A stretch of 64,000 nucleotides of DNA. It comes from Glossina fuscipes (taxonomy: Eukaryota > Arthropoda > Insecta > Diptera > Glossinidae). Where the stretch lies: contig NW_023998487.1 of the NCBI RefSeq assembly GCF_014805625.2, positions 361,619 through 425,618 on the forward strand, in the 5' to 3' direction. Every line of letters starts with the position of its first letter. Position 1 is the first letter of the stretch. Shown piece by piece: positions 10,581 to 23,065 of the stretch. The notes below the pieces were generated by a model. The model did not search any database and had not been told where the DNA came from. It was given only the letters and a program-made list of their open reading frames with translations. Made by a program: the position numbers and the translations under genes.

Positions 10581-11454
10581 TGGTGATTACCATGAAAATG
10601 AATGAATGTGCAAGGTCAAATGGTGTAGAGTACCTAATGTTCGGCGTTGTCCGATGTGTTACTTGTTTTCAAAAGGACAATTTCCGCGCAATACATTCCA
10701 AGAATTATTTAATTACAAGATTTATACGAATACTGTACATGTATTTGTACATCAATAAGTCTCTAAAACTACATAAATTATATATCTGTTACTGTCATTT
10801 TCTCCATTTTCGTAAGCATCTTAGGGTGATTTTCTCAGTTTCTATAATCTATGCAATTTTTTAAGCGTTCTTCAAAAAAATTGACGAATTTTTTCAGTTT
10901 CAGTTATGCTTGAATTTGAATTTCTTTCTTATTTTCATATCAAATTCTTTTCGTCTTTTTTATGTCAATATAAATTCCAAGTCTTGCTGGTCCGGTTGAC
11001 TGCTTTAAGATATGAAAGGTGACAGATTTTCTTAAATATCATCTGGTTTTTGTGTGCGTTTAATCACCAATAGCATTATAAAACTTTTTAAAATTAAATT
11101 TTGTATTTTATTATTTATTAGTCTCTCTCAGTATGTGTTATAATTGAAAAGGATTTAAAATCAATCAATATTTTCGTTGTAAATAATGTCACTATAGACT
11201 TTTAAAGCACAATAACTTTTTCAGCAATTAATTAAAATAACACATTTCGGTTTTATGGTTGCCAGAGAAATAATGGGTATATTCAAAAATCAGATAAATC
11301 AGAAAAAAGCAGTAAAAATCATTTCAGGCAGTGCTTTACCGCTCCTACATAATAACAAATGAAAAGTCCGATAAAAAAATTCTCCGAACAAAACTTAATA
11401 TAGCCTGCACATCGTTGGAAAGCTATTAATAATTCTTGCCGTACTAGTTTCATT
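10581..11454. other. Unassigned A+T-rich DNA
   Basis: No gene or recognised repeat. The composition is strongly A+T-rich with several poly-T stretches. Confidence 0.4.
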
Positions 11455-11660
11455 TTTCACCATATAAGGTATACATATACTTGATCAGCGTAAAGTTCTG
11501 AGTTCATTTAGCCATGTCTGTCCGCATGCCTCTGTGGTTTTTGGCACTCTCCTGGTCGCAAAAGGAAGATATCGAATTTAAATTTAGTAGAAACATTGAA
11601 AGTTTTTTCACGCTAGTTGGTATTGAAAATGGTCAAAATTGGTCAGAGTAGAAACCGGCA
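11455..11660 (+). mobile_element. Interspersed repeat family B copy (DINE-1-like)
   Basis: It contains ACTTGATCAGCGT, GAGTTCATTTAGCCATGTC, TGTCCGCATGCCTCTGTGG and TTGGTATTGAAAATGG. The order is the same as in the 45380-45640 copy (GGTCAGCATTAAACTC, GACTAAGCATGTTCGTCTGTC, TTGGTATTGACAATGGGCC). The phrases 'GATCAGC...GAGTCGATTTAGCCATGTC' are very widespread in fly genomes, in DINE-1-type non-autonomous elements. Only a fragment is visible and no protein is encoded. Confidence 0.65.
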
Positions 11661-13479
11661 GTGGAGCGTAAGCTGAACGCAACTCGGTTTTTTTTTAATT
11701 TTTGAGATTTCTGCTTGTTAGTCGGAAAGTTAGAAGGCTGAAATATTCCACGTTTACTTTACGAGGCACTCTACTCTTTACGTCTAAAAACGGAAACAAT
11801 CAAACATGCCCACACAAAGTGACATGTGATTAAATATTATTTTTTTCACATTTTTTGAGGTTTTATGCTTATTTATCATAAGACCGAACGTTTAAAACTA
11901 ATTTGTACACTCCTTACGTGAAAATATATTATCTGCCTAAGAACGCGTTAATTTTGAAATGCTTGTGGCAGACATCGCGATTAATTTTTTCTCAATAATA
12001 GTGGGTGTAGGAGATTCGGCTGCCGGCGAATATTTTTTGTGTATAATTTCACCTTCAGTCAAAAGTAAAATGTTCAATTGTTATCTAATATATATTTTTA
12101 TTTCTTAGGAAATATATGTTCCCTCAACCGATGAATGCAGTTTTCAATACGAGAACACCCAATTTTTCGCAATTTATGTATCCTTTATTGGGGTGCTGTA
12201 TGTGAAATAAATAGAGAAAAAACATTTTTTTATTTACCTTCCCTCGTGTAAAGTGAAAATATTCAATATTTAATTAAAAAACATTATAGCATTATAATAG
12301 TGACTGATAGCAAGTCGTCAATAGGTTAACTTGTCCATCACACTTGTCAGTTACTTTAATAGCAATTGTGCTATGTTCACTTCAGGCTTCATTTCTAAAA
12401 CTTTCAGCCCTAGGAAAAATTTATCTAGATAATAGTTATTGGGAACTATGGACGTAGATAGTAAAAAAAAAAATGGCAAAAAAAGAAAAATGTATACATG
12501 ATGTTTTCCTAATATTTTCTTATTATAAGATAGAAAGAAAAATTGGAGTATACATTTGCATGATATGGCATGCAAGTTCATTGGACTTAGTTTGGATTTC
12601 GTAAGTCGCTTTACCTTCCCTCCCCATATAAAGGTTCTTGTGTGTAGAACTGAGCTTTCGTAGGATAAAAAGTTTTTACTTGTTTTTGAAACATACTTTG
12701 ACGTGCTGAACGACGCCGTCGCTGCATTTGTCACAAAGGCATTAATTTATTTGCGCCGGTCAACTGTGACTTATCGTTTCGAGCAAGCCATTGTTAAGCA
12801 TGAAAATTTATTCATTTCATTCAGCTCATATTTATTCGTAAGTTTCTTTGATAGACGTGAGAAATTGGAAACTTAGGGGGCACACTAGCTTTTTCTACGA
12901 TAGCTAAAGATTGCAACAACATTTGAAATAGTTTGATTGTCCAGGCCTAATAACTAGCGATTTTAAATTGACACAAGCGCTTAAGCTTAGAATGAAAATA
13001 GTTCCGCTTAGGCTTGGAAAGCAAGAAAATTTCTCTCTCGTAGTTGGTGATGCTAAGCGTTCAAAAACGGTCCAACTCGTACGTTTCTTTCCATAAAAAA
13101 AAATGGTTTAATGGAAATTTTAATTTTAAACATCGCATACTTGTATTTTGTAACATTCGAGAAATGTTGTTTTATTTCAAATTTTTATTTAATTTAAGAT
13201 AGGGTGTGTGTGTGTATGTAAGTTTTCCATTTATCATCATTTATTTATTAAATTCATATTGTGTTATCAAAAGCACATTTTATTTTTATTAAGAAGACGT
13301 TGCAAACATGCATTTATGCATACATAGAGGAAAACACATAAAATGCATACTATGTAATGTTATTTAAGTACGTAAACTACGTATCAATATTTTTGAGCAA
13401 AACTTTTATGTTTTCCACTTGTCCCGAATTACTGTTGCTAATTTGGCAGACATTCAATCTCGAGCTTTTTGATATATAA
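11661..13479. other. Unassigned A+T-rich DNA
   Basis: No gene is supported. The longest frame of the window lies here (12351-12734, minus, 127 codons), but it is rich in Lys/Ser/Phe, has no known motif, and ends in homopolymer-coded stretches. I treat it as chance. A short (GT)n run lies at 13203-13217. Confidence 0.4.
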
Positions 13480-14175
13480 AGAAGTAAGAATATTATAATT
13501 GGGCAAGGCCGATTATTAGATAGCCTACACCACTTCGCTTAATATAGCTACTTATTCGTTTTGGTAATAATAAGTAATAGACCAAAAAATAGACTTACGT
13601 GAGCCAAGTTCGGGAAGGTTTCTATGCTAATTTGATTGTATGAATTAATTCTCACCATGGAATATTAAAAATTGTACCTCTTCGCCACAAAAAGGTCCAA
13701 TCTTCATAGAAATGGTTTTATGAGGGAGTGTCCAAAAAATTTTCCCAGCCGATCCACACTTTTTGCACCAATTTAGAATGTCGAAATTCTATTAAAAAGC
13801 GAGTTTTTCGTTTTGAAAATTGGATTCTTTTTCATCCAAGGGCTTTTGAAAATATATGGGAAGTGGTCGAAAGAATGGGTCATCCCAAACCATATTTGAA
13901 TGCGTTCGTTCTAGGAATGGAATGGATTAAAGCACGTCAGTATAGCAACTTTCATCAAAAATTTCCGCCTGTAGGATGAACTTAAATTAGATGGAGAGAT
14001 GGACAAACAGGATTAGATCGATTCAGATAATGAATTAGAAAATGATTCTGAATCGATCGGTATAATAAAAAGTGGGTCTATCGTTAGCTGTTATGAGTGT
14101 TGCATACGTTCGCACAAACGTAATATACTTTGTACCTACACAAGTGGTGTAGGATATAACGATTGTTGCAAAAGG
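13480..14175 (-). mobile_element. Nearly full-length family A repeat
   Basis: In reverse complement the left end (AAGAAGTAAGAATATTATAA, then GGCCGATTATTAGATAGCC and CCACTTCGCTTAATAT) matches the 3' end of the 31010-31480 copy. The interior has TCAAAAATTTCCGCCTGTAGG, as in the copies at 24540-24700 and 27028-27310. The right end (GCACAAACGTAATATACTTT...GTGGTGTAGGATATAAC) matches the 5' end seen at 38880-38940. This gives a full element of about 0.7 kb. The 83-codon frame at 13728-13979 lies entirely inside the repeat and is not a gene. Confidence 0.75.
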
Positions 14176-14204
14176 GCATTGAATGCATAAATCTGCATTT
14201 TGGG

Positions 14205-14257
14205 TTTGGGAAAGAGAAAGGGAAAAAACCAGAGAGAAAGAGAGAGAGCGAGCTAAG
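14205..14257. repeat. GA-rich simple repeat
   Basis: A purine-only tract of GAGAAAG and GAGAGA units. GAGAG motifs can bind GAGA-type factors in flies, but nothing nearby suggests a promoter. Confidence 0.8.
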
Positions 14258-14752
14258 CAATAGTTATGTACATATGTAAATGCATTATATAAATATTTAT
14301 AGGTATCCGTAAACGTGTTTATCGATTATTTGTAATTGCAATTAAAACGTTTAATATTTTTAGCAACGTCCTCATTCAATAAAGAAAATCAAAGGAATAA
14401 AAACCTTCTTAACTCTACAAGAAATGTTGGAATAAGTTGAGCTTTATACTAAAACTAGGCACAGAAATACACGAAAGCTGGCATTACTGAGCATAAAATT
14501 AATCCAACATGTAAACTAATCGCCCTTCTCAGAAATTTTTGGATTTTGCATGGATGTTGTTGTAAAAAACTTTGCAGTGTACAAAAAATATATATTAATT
14601 TCTATTTCTCAGACTATATTTAAAAGAAAGGAAACTAATTCTTTTATATGCTGAAACATGCCGCCTTTGTTCTGCATATTTTCTTGTATAAGGTTTTATT
14701 CCTCTTTCCCATAAAAAGTTATGGCTAATTTGACTATGAAAAAATAAATATT

Positions 14753-15880
14753 ATGGAACAATGGAATCAATTTTGCCAAACTAAAAATTTCCTTGTTGCC
14801 GTTGGCTGTATTGAAGCTGTTATGAAATCAGCACCAGCAGAGTGAGAGAGAGCTGCTGCCGTATTTTTAAAGAAAGATGTAACAACTCAGGATGTTATGG
14901 CGTCGTTTCATTAATGATGTTTTCTTGGAATACCTTAAAGACGCGAGAACTATCAAGGAAATGTGTTTAACACAGGAATGCTCAAATTTTAATAGCAACA
15001 AATTGGCATGCTTCTTTAGCGAAAAGATGAACAATTACGTTCACATCTTTCAAAATTTGATGCCCTTAGAAAGTAGTTACAGTGTACTAGAGCAAGACCA
15101 GAAGAGGCTGACTTCCTTTCTCAATTATATTTAGCTTTGCAACTATCTTGGATAGTCATGCTTCTAATGAATTAATACCAAGTGCAGTAAGAGCACTGAT
15201 GACATTATTGTTTCAAAATCAAATTCGACTCAGTGAAGAGCAGAACAGTTTGAATCCTATAGTAAATGAAAAACACGAACTTGGACAACAGGCAGAAAAA
15301 TTAAATGAAACAGAAGAACGTCCTATGAAACTGCGATCATTCAAGAAAAGAAGAATTTCTCAAAGGTCTTAAGATCACGATATGTCGCTGTTTGAAGCAG
15401 TTAAAGAGGATGACGTTCCACATTTCAAGCAAAGAGTGAAATTCAAAAAACGAAATTTCGTGATATATCGGGAAAAGTTGCATACCGTAAATTAAATTCC
15501 ACATATAAAAATAAAGTATGAGAAGTAATGAAGGAATGCTTTGGTGAGAAGCTTCTTAAATCTAAGCGATATTTCATTATGAAGAATGATGCGAATGGAA
15601 TCCCTATAAGGCACGAAGTAAGACTAGCTGTGAAAGGTTTTCTTCAAGAATACCGCACCGGTACGTATTCTACGTATTCCGGTTGGTAAGTTAGAAGCTA
15701 TAGAAATGACTTTGGCTCTTTTTGCTTCCGGAATAGATGGCAAAATTGCCATCCACCATGTTGATTTAAAGGAAGCAATTCATTTGGAAGTGCGAGATGG
15801 TTTAGAAACTGAATCATACGTGGATTTGCCGTCTATGATCTTAAAGGAAGTCAAAGATAGTACAACCCAAACTTAAACAG
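14753..15880 (+). mobile_element. Copia-superfamily retrotransposon remnant (gag and RT pieces)
   Basis: Several frames on the plus strand read as pieces of a Ty1/Copia polyprotein. An ATG at 14753 opens MEQWNQFC, and a frame-shifted continuation to about 15134 has EYLKDARTIKEM, LTQEC, NSNKLACFF and KMNNYV, the style of Copia gag (UBN2-like). At about 15560-15660 the frame reads NDANGIPIRHEVRLAVKGF, the Copia RT entry motif. At about 15690-15790 it reads KLEAIEMTLALFASG...IHHVDLKEA, where the Asp fits RT motif A. The 15148-15372 frame bridges these. Zinc knuckle, protease, most of the integrase, the YVDD box and both LTRs are not visible. The copy is deleted and frame-shifted and cannot be active. 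Confidence 0.75.
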
Positions 15881-16539
15881 AGTTATATAAAATGTAGGTT
15901 TTGAAAATTCACTTCTTCAATATTCATATGTGTTGATCGAAACTTTTACATAGGATTTTTTTGGGGAATTACTTTCGCGGAGTTTGAATGAATTTATCGG
16001 AAAAATCCCAAGATATTTCCTGCGGATATTTGCGAATATTTACTACCAATACAGTTGGAGCATTCATCTCGATACTCGCACGATGATTATTACTTTTTGT
16101 GTTCCACCATTTTGTTCGATGGCTTTGAGAGTCGTATTATGATTTGGAAGCCCTAAGTGTTGACAGCACCTGATATATAGCAGAATTCTTAGAAGTGTTT
16201 GAAGTTATGCTATTCTTCCGTTTATGTAGCGTGTTTTGTTTGTCGTATTAGCGTAGGTTTCATAGTTTTCAATATTTCCAAAACTTTCACTTTTTATAAG
16301 CCCCATATATACTAGCTTGAGAGATAATCGTGCTTCGTGGCTTTAAGCTTAAGTTTTGTAAGTTTAAGTTATTTTATGTTGTTAATCAATAATAATTATT
16401 ATTAATGACAATTTCATTATACAATAATAATCGTTACTATAATTAATAAATAATGTACCAGTATGACTATATAGACTCTTTCGGGCCAATGGCGAACAAC
16501 AGTACAATATGTGATCATAAATTATAAAAGATCTCTCTA
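15881..16539. other. Unassigned A+T-rich DNA
   Basis: Nothing certain. It holds a (TAA)-rich patch at 16388-16452, which may be the 3' tail region of the minus-strand LINE that ends near 16540. I see no Copia LTR. Confidence 0.35.
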
Positions 16540-17470
16540 AATTTCCATATGAAAATCATATGGAGTGGCAATGTGTTCCATACGTCTAGAGCATTAATAA
16601 AGAAAAAAAGTTTTGATGATATTAAGAACTTACAAATAGAATTAGATTCATTCTCATGTAGATATTTTGATGCTCATCTCCGCGTAAGCTTGTGGAAAAA
16701 AAACAAGTTTCTAATATTAAGATATATCGGAAGATCAGAACCCAATATCTGCAGCGAAAATTGCGATATTCTATCATATCTCCGCTTGCTGAAGGCGTAC
16801 CTAGCAAACTTATTTATGATAATCTGCCATTTTTGTTGTTAGACACATTATCTAATTTATCATATGCACAAGCTCCGCATGATGTGAGCGGCACAACTAG
16901 ACATTTACGTGTTCTTAATTTAATAAATATTGGAACATTAGATGAGGAGGGCTACAGTTTTCTTAAAATATCTTGAGGACGAGCAACCGCGTACTTAACA
17001 TGTCCCTCCCCACTCAAGCGGGAGTTGATATTAAAACTAAGGTTCGTGACCGTACTAAAAAATCAATATCGTCATCGACCATTTCAAAACGTGGTAAGGA
17101 ACGATGGTGTTAGTTGTGTTTGACTTTAACTTTTAACCGTTAAAATCAGACCAGAATGTAATACGCTCTCAATCACAATTTATTCGGAGCACCATGTCTT
17201 CTACAAATCCGATCGGACGCGAAAGGTAAGTTTGTGTGTTATCAGCATATAAGTAAGCCTTACAATCAAGATAACAAGCGGCTAAGTCACTTATAAAGAC
17301 ACTAAACTAGATAAGGCTCACTGTGGATCCTTTGCGGGATACTAGATGTAATCAACCTTAATTCCGAAGAAGAATCGCCAATATATCGTCGATTTTTTAA
17401 AATTGTTTTCTAAAGCTTTTAAGTGCTGCTGAATTTGATCGATCTGGAACACAAACTTTTGCTTATTTAC
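16540..17470 (-). mobile_element. LINE reverse-transcriptase remnant with YADN box
   Basis: On the minus strand, from right to left, the frames read ...GSTVS (GxPQGS region, near 17330), KAYLYADNTQTYLSRP (17220-17262), VEDMVLRINCD, ERITFWSDFNGLKL, RTLVLI..RLS.EGHVKYAVA, and further on S.DLPIYLNIRNLFFFHKL near 16690-16740. These are in the order expected for the RT palm to the C-terminus of a non-LTR retrotransposon ORF2. The second catalytic Asp of YADD is Asn (codon AAC), and there are several frameshifts and stops, so the copy is dead. The plus-strand frames at 16549-16842 and 16692-16976 are antisense to this RT and are not genes. The clade is unresolved. Confidence 0.75.
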
Positions 17471-18639
17471 ATACTCACCACACCACTAAAGCTAAATGTG
17501 TAGGCGTCCTTTGTTAGTTTACCTACGTAATTTAGAAATTGTGAAAACTCTTAACGTTTAGTCACGGTCAGCGATTTTAAATATGTATTTATGCCCAGGC
17601 GATTATTTTAAATACACAGCAAATGTTATGCAAATTTTATCAGCAGCTTCGAATTTCGTATATTGATACAACTTACTTTCGCTTTTCTTTTTCAGGTATG
17701 CTTGCAATTTTTTGAATCACTTGTTGCAAGACGGCCATGCGTTAATATAAAAAATATATCACATTAGACACAAAAATAAATTTTACAAAAATCCTTTTTA
17801 AATAACCTGCAATTTGAGGTTCAAAAATAAATTTTATCTCAGTCATTTTTTGTACGGAAAACTGACTTCCTGCAATACCCCAAGCTAGTGTGGTCACATA
17901 AAAGTGAATCTGATGAAACTTATTTCAATTCACTCAAACAAAAGCAAAAAACAAAAATTTGTTAGATAATATCTTTTATATATTTTAATTTCTATTACAA
18001 TTCGGGTTCTACTCTCCAACTTAATATCCATATCGACGGGGTTGATAAAAATATACCACTTTGTTTATTTAATTTGGAATTAAGGGAACTAGCTGAGGGC
18101 ATTCTACTTCCCAATCTCGCTTAGTTGAAGCACATATCGACGATATTGGTAACAAAAAATTGATTTATCGCTTCACGACCTCCGTCATACATACATAATA
18201 GAACTAATACGTTCTCCTTCTTGCATTCTGCTCTTGAAACCCGTTTATGTAATAGCCAAATGAACGAAATTGTTAAGGAAAAGATAATCTGTTACTTTAT
18301 AGCGGTCGTCATTTCGAATATAGAGAAAATTTCATAGTCACGCATAGCCCTATCGTCGTAATTACATGCAGAATTTTAACAAGATCGCAAGTGCTCGAAA
18401 TATCGTTTGAAAATTTATCGCCCAAAAAGCAAGTTAAATAAAGGTTTATAATATTTAAAATGGCTTCAAATATTTAATTTTAATTTAGACATTCGTTTCT
18501 ACTCTGCATTCTGACGACGAAAGTCGTTTCGGTTTCACACTTATTTTACGTTTTCCTAATTTGTTAATTTCTACTTTAGTACTTATGGTAGATACACTTA
18601 GGGGTTTAACGTGGGCGACAGGTTTAACCCCACGCTGCC
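17471..18639. other. Unassigned DNA
   Basis: No gene or known repeat was recognised. More upstream parts of the neighbouring minus-strand LINE could lie here in unreadable form. GGGGTTTAAC and GGTTTAACCCC lie close together at 18601-18631, a short near-palindromic patch. Confidence 0.35.
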
Positions 18640-19170
18640 ACTGGTATAAGGATCAATTTGATAAGCGATAACCGTTGCTCTTCGAAGAGTGAGACAACCC
18701 CGTTAGAGGGGGCCCTAGTACTCTTGAGATACTAAAATATAAAATGGGTGTAAGCCATTTTCTCGCTTTTTGGTAGGCGTCGAGGCCTAACTAACACATC
18801 TTTGTTAGCGTCCCACGAAACCTTAAGGCAACCTCGGCCACTGCTGTACTCCTCGGATGGTAGTACATAAGCATTCATTCCGGTAGTCAGATAGGAAGTC
18901 CGCATTGTCATGCCAGGACCAATAGTGCTTTTTTTTCTACCTGACTCTGGATACTCATAATTTCACGACTTTTTTGGAACTTACGCCACATATAACACAT
19001 AGCTTTGGGTGAAAGAGAACCCGCTTCCGATACTCCTCTTAGATTTCCAAGAGAAAAACTCGAGGCCAAGTTACAGATAGCAAGCCTTAAACCCTTCGTG
19101 GCCGCTGACTGTGCATCTCTCGTAAACAAGAACTTAAAAAGCAAAAATCAGCCTTTGTAGGGAGCTTCAC
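18640..19170. other. G+C-elevated unclassified segment
   Basis: This half-kilobase is visibly richer in G+C than its surroundings (for example around 18690-18860). It has one minus-strand frame of 78 codons at 18908-19144 that I do not recognise. It could be a piece of a transposable element or of a host exon. No motif decides between these. Confidence 0.3.
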
Positions 19171-22100
19171 GAAAAGGTGAGAGTTTCCATGTATCTACGA
19201 TCCTTCAAATGTTTTCATAAAAATAAAATACGACATAATAATAAAATAAAACGTAAAACGTAAGAAAGATAAAGTTTCGAAAGTGCAATTGAAAATACAT
19301 CTTAAGAACTCTGTTATCCTCCCACATAAATTGAAGGGCTTGGGAAGCAATACGCGAATATCGAGAAAGAACTGAGATGAGAGTACAAAAACAGACAGAT
19401 AGACCAAAACATTAATAAAAAAAAGTATATATATCAACTATATAAAGTCAAAAACTTGAATTGGTAACCTAGTCATATTAAAAGCTCTTCGTCGCGTAAT
19501 GCATCCTCATAAGAAATTTGTATTTATTGGGACGTTCTTGGTACGAGACGAATTCGAGGTTATTTACATGTGCGCCATGGCAAGGTGGTATTCTGAACCA
19601 TTAGGCATAAATTTGATTCAATCATAAGGTAAAGTGGCTTACTAAAGAAAAAGAATTTAAAACTCATGTCAAATCCGAGCGCAATTAACGTTAATAAAAA
19701 TAAATTATACAACATAAAATAAGTATTGTACTTCACTAGCAGGCCGCTACCTAACATTTCAGATAAGGGGTCTTCAATTAATTTCTTCAAGTATCTTAGA
19801 TTTAATTCAAAATATTTTACTTAGTGACTTAGACGTAGGTGATAAATTACCAAACTTATAGTCGCTCAGACGTCTGGTGTCGTTTGTGCCCCGTTCAAGA
19901 AGAAGGCAGAAAACAGAAACTGTCGATCTCCCGACTCGGACCATCACGCAAGTCATGCGACTTCCTTCAAGTTTGTCTTTTGCCAAACTTACGGTATCTC
20001 AACAACAAATGTTTTCTGATTGGGTTGCACAAAACTCGTCGTTATGTGAACTCGGGTTATTTAATTTTTTTAACTTGGAAGTAACTTAACGTTCCCACCG
20101 AGTCGGAAAGCATACGAGTTCAAAATGAGAGACGATTTTGACTCCTCCCAATTCATACGTTGTGCAAACAGAAACCGTAACTTATATACGTTGATTAAAA
20201 GAAATGTAATAGTAGCACAAAGTAAATTATAGCGTCTTATGGTCCTGTGGCGGGACATAATTTCTCAAGCGAATGGATCGTAGATAATTTTTTTAATTTA
20301 ATAAATTCTCTGATTCATGTTTATTATTTTGTTTTAGTATTTTTTTGCCATGGAGAAAAAAGGAAATGCACGATTATCGGGTTGAGAACGTACTATTTAA
20401 TTACTCCTACTCGCCCGTTGAAATAATTATATAAAAATATTCATGAACAATCGTGACAAGATTGTGTGTGTTAGATAAAAGGGTGTCCGAAGCCACTGGG
20501 GAATTTGGCAAGTGACCCACAATTCAACGTTGAAGTTGAAGAAATTTTTGCTTGCTTTGTTTTTAATCTTTTGGACAACGTTTTTAATGATGAAGAAATA
20601 GCTAGCAAAGATGAGTTTCAACCAATTTTGAGAAGAAAATGTAGATTAGCTATAGTTTTTCATTAGAGTGATGGTGAAAATAAATTTGTTAAATGTGTTA
20701 ATTGTTTTTACAACTTACGACGCTTGCCGGTCAAGGCTGAATGCGATTTATACGAATCTATGTAATACTCAGAAGGACTATTTATTCGTTATTATACTAA
20801 GCTACCCTGTCCACTTGTCCGTCCGTCTGTTTTTTAACTCTTTATCAGCAGATATGGGTCCTGTACGATTTGACAATCCAGCAGCGCCTGTTGCTGTTGC
20901 ACTGACTCATGTTTTTCATGTGCGACCAGAACTCGAGTTAGGGTATCAATATTATGACTTCCTTATACAAATCCGCCCCAACGTTTACGCAAGTCCTCCA
21001 CAAGTCGGGATGTATTGAGTTGAGCTACTCCACTAACTGGTCGCTACGGACTTAAAATCTATCTGTTTGTATTACAATTGCTATGAATATTTATCTTACG
21101 ACGGTTTTCAACCGTGTTATTTTCCCTAAAACATAGGCACCCTACGTATCAGTTTATTAATACTTAAATTATTTTTTCGGGTCGGCCAATTGCATGAAAG
21201 AGATATCCCGCGAGATGGATAGCCCGTTAAAATCGCAAACGCGTACAATAATATTGCATATAAGGAAGTTGAAAAATAAACGGACATGACGGTAAAATAG
21301 AGTTTAAGCCTGTAATTAAACTTATATCTGAAAAATAAATCTCCTCGGCGGTATTCAAATTATCTCATTAATAGCAAAATCATATGTGTCCTAAGAGAGA
21401 GTATAAAAGATCAATCTAAAATTCAACCGGTGAGTAGTTAATAATGAATTATGTGAATTTATGAGATGTTGTGACGTCTGAATTTATATTTAAAACCATT
21501 TTTTTGTGTTCATTTCAGTATAACACGGTGGTACATGGTAATCGTTGTTCTTGATAAATAATGCGAAGGCCAATTAATGCTAAATCCGGCGAACTAACCC
21601 ATTCCGTGATAAATTTATTATTACGAAAATAATACAACATTTTTTAAAACACTATCCCTTTTTTTACTTAAATACTCGTACCGTAGCAGTGCATCAATGG
21701 AAATCCGGTAATCTAACGTAGTTGATAATGCAAGCAAATTTTGTTTAAACGCGGTTAGTTAAGCACTGTTACATTTTTTTCTAACATGCCTATTAATCAG
21801 TGTCTTCAATTATAATTAGCCTCGGCCTCCTTTACTACGCGTCGGTAAATAAACGATACGAACAATTTGTGCATTCGTTTCGGTAGATTACGAAGAATTA
21901 TATGGAGAGACAAGGAAGATCATATGGACGATTACCATACCATTTTTATTACTGTCTTTAATTTAGCTAATGACCGAACCCAACATTGTTAGGACCTTGC
22001 AAGAAAATTTATTTTTACTATTCGGACCACATTCACTACAAAGACATCATAGTCTGTACTTTCAATGTAAGTTCCTATGGTACACACGTCTAATACCCTA

Positions 22101-22369
22101 TGCGAAATTAACACGCAACAAATAAAGTTTTCCAAACGGAGATGAATAAGTTAAGCAACAAAGACAAATTTTTTATTTACTAGCATTTACCAAATTTTAT
22201 CTTGGAAAGCGATCGCTCTAATCATTTTTTTCGTCCTTCAAACACTTGAAAATCAACATAGAACATATCGGTGTTTTTGTTAACGAGGAAATATGCAAAT
22301 TGAAATTTCCTTTTCACATACCATATAAGGCACCTTATTATTCCACCCGACAATAATTATAAAAAAAAG
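19171..22369. other. Unassigned DNA
   Basis: No supported gene. Frames at 19195-19437, 19560-19790, 19839-20089, 20070-20258, 20427-20621 and 20668-21018 show no family signature. The 20668-21018 frame (116 codons) ends in a Pro/Val-rich stretch that I cannot assign. Its middle reads through CTGTCCACTTGTCCGTCC, a phrase common in fly interspersed repeats. Confidence 0.35.
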
Positions 22370-23065
22370 TTTTCTCTTTTTTTCCGATTTGAAAAAAAAA
22401 TTTTTTCAAAAGGGTTTTTAATACTTCCTATTTTGTTCTTTGGCTGCTCACAAATTAATCAAGCCGGAATCCTTTGGTTCGCTTTTCTCTTAAAATAAAT
22501 TGCTTTTTACTTTTTTTCTTTAAGTTCTTTTTCCATCAATTCACAATTTCTGACTGTTGACTATTCTCCACGGGTGTTTGTTCAACAATTGCAACAATTG
22601 TTTATGCGGACATTGTTATTGCACAATTATTTTAGTGTTTTTTATTATTTTTTTTGTTATATTTAATTACGTAAAATTCCCCGTAATTTCAGTGGTGGGT
22701 CATTTTCTTTTTCGTTTCTCTAAACATTGCATCACCTTTTGTATATTTTTTATTATTGATCGTTAAATGTATTTATGACTGCTTTTTATTAATATCATCT
22801 TTATTACCATTGTATTATCTTTTTCACGTTTTTTTTTTTTAATATCTTTTTTCTTTGTATCCAAAGGATAATTTTTCATAACCACAATCACAGGCGGGTT
22901 ATTAATTTTTAGTAAATTTTTCTCCTAAACTTCGTGCTGCTCCTCTATAGCATCTTTTGTTTGTTTAAGACTCGCGGATTTTCTTTAGCCTTTTTTTTTT
23001 TGCAGATTTTTATGTTATATCGCTCTGTCGTTTTTTCTCTTAAAATACTTGCGCTTCCTTATTTA
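22370..23065. other. T-rich strand-skewed tract
   Basis: The plus strand is dominated by T and C over about 0.7 kb, with many T runs (for example 22376-22384, 22830-22840, 22991-23001) and little G. The hydrophobic Phe/Leu/Ile-rich frames at 22557-22766 and 22934-23140 are a direct result of this composition and are not membrane proteins that I would support. Confidence 0.6.

Noticed and set aside
10385..10864. 159-codon frame
   Set aside because: Created by reading through 100 undetermined bases.
12351..12734. 127-codon minus-strand frame
   Set aside because: Longest clean frame in the window, but biased to Lys/Ser/Phe, with no domain, no conserved motif and no plausible gene structure around it.
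13728..13979. 83-codon frame with a protein-like look
   Set aside because: It lies wholly inside a family-A interspersed repeat that occurs elsewhere without this frame.
16549..16976. Two overlapping plus-strand frames of 94-97 codons
   Set aside because: Antisense to a recognisable LINE RT C-terminal region on the minus strand.
20668..21018. 116-codon frame
   Set aside because: Part of it reads through a CTGTCC/GTCCGTC phrase common in fly repeats. The remainder has no recognisable domain.
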